Of a DNA stretch of 42,544 bases, positions 40,892 to 42,544 are shown piece after piece. The stretch covers positions 1-42,544 of the forward strand of contig LFSH01000097.1 in assembly GCA_001513105.1 (NCBI GenBank), written 5' to 3'. Both the position numbers and the translations under genes were made by a program. The notes beneath the pieces are model-generated. The model was not told the origin of the DNA. It ran no database searches and saw only the letters and a list, made by a program, of their open reading frames with translations. Each line of letters starts with the position of its first letter. Position 1 is the stretch's first letter. The stretch comes from Clostridiales bacterium DTU070 (GTDB taxonomy: Bacteria; Bacillota; Clostridia; DSM-8532).

Positions 40892-41827
40892 ATGTCAGGT
40901 AAAATAGCAACTCGTCAGGCCTATGGTGAAGCTTTGGCTGAATTCGGCGCGGATGAAAGAATCGTCGTACTGGATGCAGACTTGTCAAAGTCAACAAAGA
41001 CAGACATCTTTCAGAAAAAGTATCCGGAAAGGCATTTCAATATGGGTATAGCTGAGGCCAATATGATGTGTACGGCAGCAGGTTTTGCAAGCTGCGGCAA
41101 AATCGTGTTTGCAAGTTCCTTTGCAATGTTCGCTGCCGGAAGAGCCTTTGAAATGGTGAGAAATTCGATATGCTACCCGAATTTCAATGTAAAGATCGGA
41201 GCAACCCATGCAGGTATATCAGTTGGTGAAGACGGTGCCTCCCACCAGGCAATAGAAGATATTGCGTTAATGCGCTCAATTCCGAACATGACTGTTATAA
41301 GCCCCTGCGATGCAGTAAGTACAAGGTTTGCGGTAAAAGCTGCAATTGAAAAGCAGGGTCCTGTATATTTAAGGCTCGGAAGACTTGCCGTTCCGCAGAT
41401 ATATGATGAAAACGCAACCTTTGAATTCGGCAAGGGTGTTTTGCTCAAGGACGGTACCGATGTAAGCATAATAGCAAACGGACTTATGGTCCAGTATGCC
41501 TTAGAGGCGGCGAAAATCCTTGAAGAACAGAATATCAGCGCAAGAGTGATTGATATTCATACAATAAAGCCGATAGACAGGGATATTATCATAAAGGCGG
41601 CAAAAGAGACAGGCTGCATTGTCACTGCGGAAGAACATACGGTTATTGGCGGCTTCGGAAGCGCAGTAGCTGAAGTTGTATGCAGCGAATACCCTGTACC
41701 CGTCAAGATGGTGGGTATTGAAGACCAGTTCGGAAAATCGGGCAACCCGTATGAATTGCTTGAAATGTACGGATTAACAGCTCAAAACATAGCAGCAAAG
41801 GCAATTGAGGCCATGCAGATGCTGTAA
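40892..41827 (+). CDS. Transketolase, C-terminal (pyrimidine-binding) subunit
   Basis: The partner of the preceding gene. The 311-residue chain has the pyrimidine-binding domain opening ATRQAYGEALAE, the catalytic Glu region NMGIAEANMMCTAAG, ATHAGISVGEDGASHQ, and the C-terminal domain with TAEEHTVIGGFGSAVAE. Both halves together make a complete enzyme of about 594 residues. GGAGGG lies 11 bases before the ATG at 40892, a rather long gap; a GTG at 40880 overlaps the site. Confidence 0.95.
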   Translation: MSGKIATRQAYGEALAEFGADERIVVLDADLSKSTKTDIFQKKYPERHFNMGIAEANMMCTAAGFASCGKIVFASSFAMFAAGRAFEMVRNSICYPNFNVKIGATHAGISVGEDGASHQAIEDIALMRSIPNMTVISPCDAVSTRFAVKAAIEKQGPVYLRLGRLAVPQIYDENATFEFGKGVLLKDGTDVSIIANGLMVQYALEAAKILEEQNISARVIDIHTIKPIDRDIIIKAAKETGCIVTAEEHTVIGGFGSAVAEVVCSEYPVPVKMVGIEDQFGKSGNPYELLEMYGLTAQNIAAKAIEAMQML

Positions 41828-41863
41828 TATGATTTGATAATTCACGTTTGAATTCTTGTAACA

Positions 41864-41894
41864 GGCAGGGCACACTGTTTACCAGCGCCCTGCC
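41864..41894 (+). terminator. Hairpin after the transketolase operon
   Basis: GGCAGGGC pairs with GCCCTGCC (41864-41871 with 41887-41894) around a 15-base loop. A T5 run comes about 16 bases later rather than at once, so it is a probable but imperfect terminator. Confidence 0.6.
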
Positions 41895-41927
41895 AATAAA
41901 TATGGAGTAGTTTTTCATTACCGCTGC

Positions 41928-42059
41928 TTATTTATTGTTATAAGGTGTACTTGATGTGATATCAGAAATTTCATATATCTTTTCATCAAATTCATCATAA
42001 GTCCATTTTGGATTACTTGCATTATCTCCATGTATCTTTATCAAATCAATAAAAAAGAC
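41928..42059 (-). pseudogene. Remnant of a gene 3' end, unknown family
   Basis: On the minus strand a frame open from about 42115 ends at a TAA at 41928-41930. The last 43 codons look coding, with AT-rich codons and a plausible protein end (KIHGDNASNPKWTYDEFDEK and then EISDITSS). There is no start codon or ribosome site, and upstream codons look random (cysteine- and phenylalanine-rich). It starts right after the terminator of the gene at the right edge. Best read as the tail of a deleted gene. Confidence 0.4.
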
Positions 42060-42112
42060 ACAGGCGGTGAAGTTGCATAAGACACAGGAACAATACTCAA
42101 CAAACTCAAAAT

Positions 42113-42153
42113 ATAAATAAAAAAGAGAAGAAAGGCATATTTATGCCTTTCTT
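42113..42153 (-). terminator. Intrinsic terminator for the right-edge gene
   Basis: A stem of at least 12 bp (about 42128-42139 with 42142-42153) is followed on the minus strand by TTCTCTTTTTT. It lies about 60 bases after the stop of the gene at 42215. Confidence 0.8.
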
Positions 42154-42214
42154 TACGTTTAAAAATAAAAACCATCTTAAACCCCCCATACTAACCAATC
42201 CTACTAAACCTATT

Positions 42215-42544
42215 TTATTTAAAAATCTTATTAGTACCGAAAAACACAGCCGCACTTTCAGCACTTCCATTATCATTACAAACCTCTAAACCACCTAAAT
42301 CCTCTCTATACCCTGCAAAAAAGTTATAATAATTCTTCCCATTAACAAACCAATCTATACGCTCATTATCATATTCAGTAAGCGCAAATTCAAGTACACT
42401 CTGACCTAAATCCTCACCATATATAGTTTTCAACGCTATCTCAAAAGCCTTTGTAATTTTAGGCTCTCTATAATTTACAGAAGCCCAATCCTCAGTCTTG
42501 TCTGTAACAAAATTAAGCATTTGCCAAATATAATAAGTATCCTG
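42215..42544 (-). CDS. Unknown protein, cut by the right edge of the window
   Basis: The frame ends at 42215 and is open to the last base. An ATG at 42520 exists, but the eight codons before it continue the protein smoothly and no ribosome site precedes it, so the start lies outside. The visible 110 residues contain many aromatic and acidic residues (ERIDWFVNGKNYYNFFAGY, GSAESAAVFFGTNK). I see no known motif. Codons are far more AT-rich than in the rest of the window, which suggests a different origin. Confidence 0.6.
   Translation of the reverse strand, partial: QDTYYIWQMLNFVTDKTEDWASVNYREPKITKAFEIALKTIYGEDLGQSVLEFALTEYDNERIDWFVNGKNYYNFFAGYREDLGGLEVCNDNGSAESAAVFFGTNKIFK

Overview
The window looks like ordinary chromosome from a Gram-positive anaerobe of the Clostridia. 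The signs are strong GGAGG ribosome sites, frequent GTG and TTG starts, sigma-A type promoters, a redox regulator Rex, a type III glutamine synthetase, a transketolase split into two genes, and a Bacillus-like metG-tatD-yabE-rsmA order. Content resembles thermophilic fibre-degrading relatives such as Thermoclostridium or Ruminiclostridium, but that placement is inference from gene content alone. No rRNA, tRNA, CRISPR array, transposase or phage gene was seen.

Layout, left to right. The left edge holds the tail of a large FtsX-fold ABC permease, then the polyamine pair speD-speE on the minus strand. After a gap with a palindromic repeat come an HD hydrolase and prephenate dehydrogenase (tyrA). 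Next is a minus-strand operon of a secreted coiled-coil protein, ftsE and ftsX. A nitroreductase and a GH106-like glycoside hydrolase follow. Bases 12041-16225 form a DNA-repair and stress group: AlkA-type glycosylase, convergent PrsW-like protease, a fusion of hypoxanthine-DNA glycosylase with O6-methylguanine-DNA methyltransferase, Hsp33, and a DUF4130-type protein. A CcdA/TlpA thiol-redox pair is divergent from a two-domain class II aldolase whose second domain has lost its catalytic residues. Two more palindromic repeats precede a lone hisF, then rex, an ABC-2 exporter pair and an IspF-family gene.

From 24342 to 31471 are metG, tatD, an unknown membrane-anchored coiled-coil gene, a YabE-like cell-wall protein behind a leader with two mini-ORFs, rsmA (without rnmV), and an unknown protein with a highly charged linker. 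Then come glutamine synthetase III, an AraC regulator divergent from a galT-galK-galE operon, rpmE, a YitT transporter-like protein, and a 655-base gap with a long hairpin and a C-terminal fragment of an aconitase-type protein. The split transketolase follows. The right edge is AT-rich and holds one truncated unknown gene and the remnant of another.

Many starts were moved inward from the longest open frame because a clear ribosome site sits inside the longer frame. The most unusual points are the HDG-Ogt fusion in its repair neighbourhood, the FtsEX operon with a partner lacking a hydrolase domain, the mini-ORF leader of the yabE-like gene, the half-dead tandem aldolase, and the palindromic repeat family.
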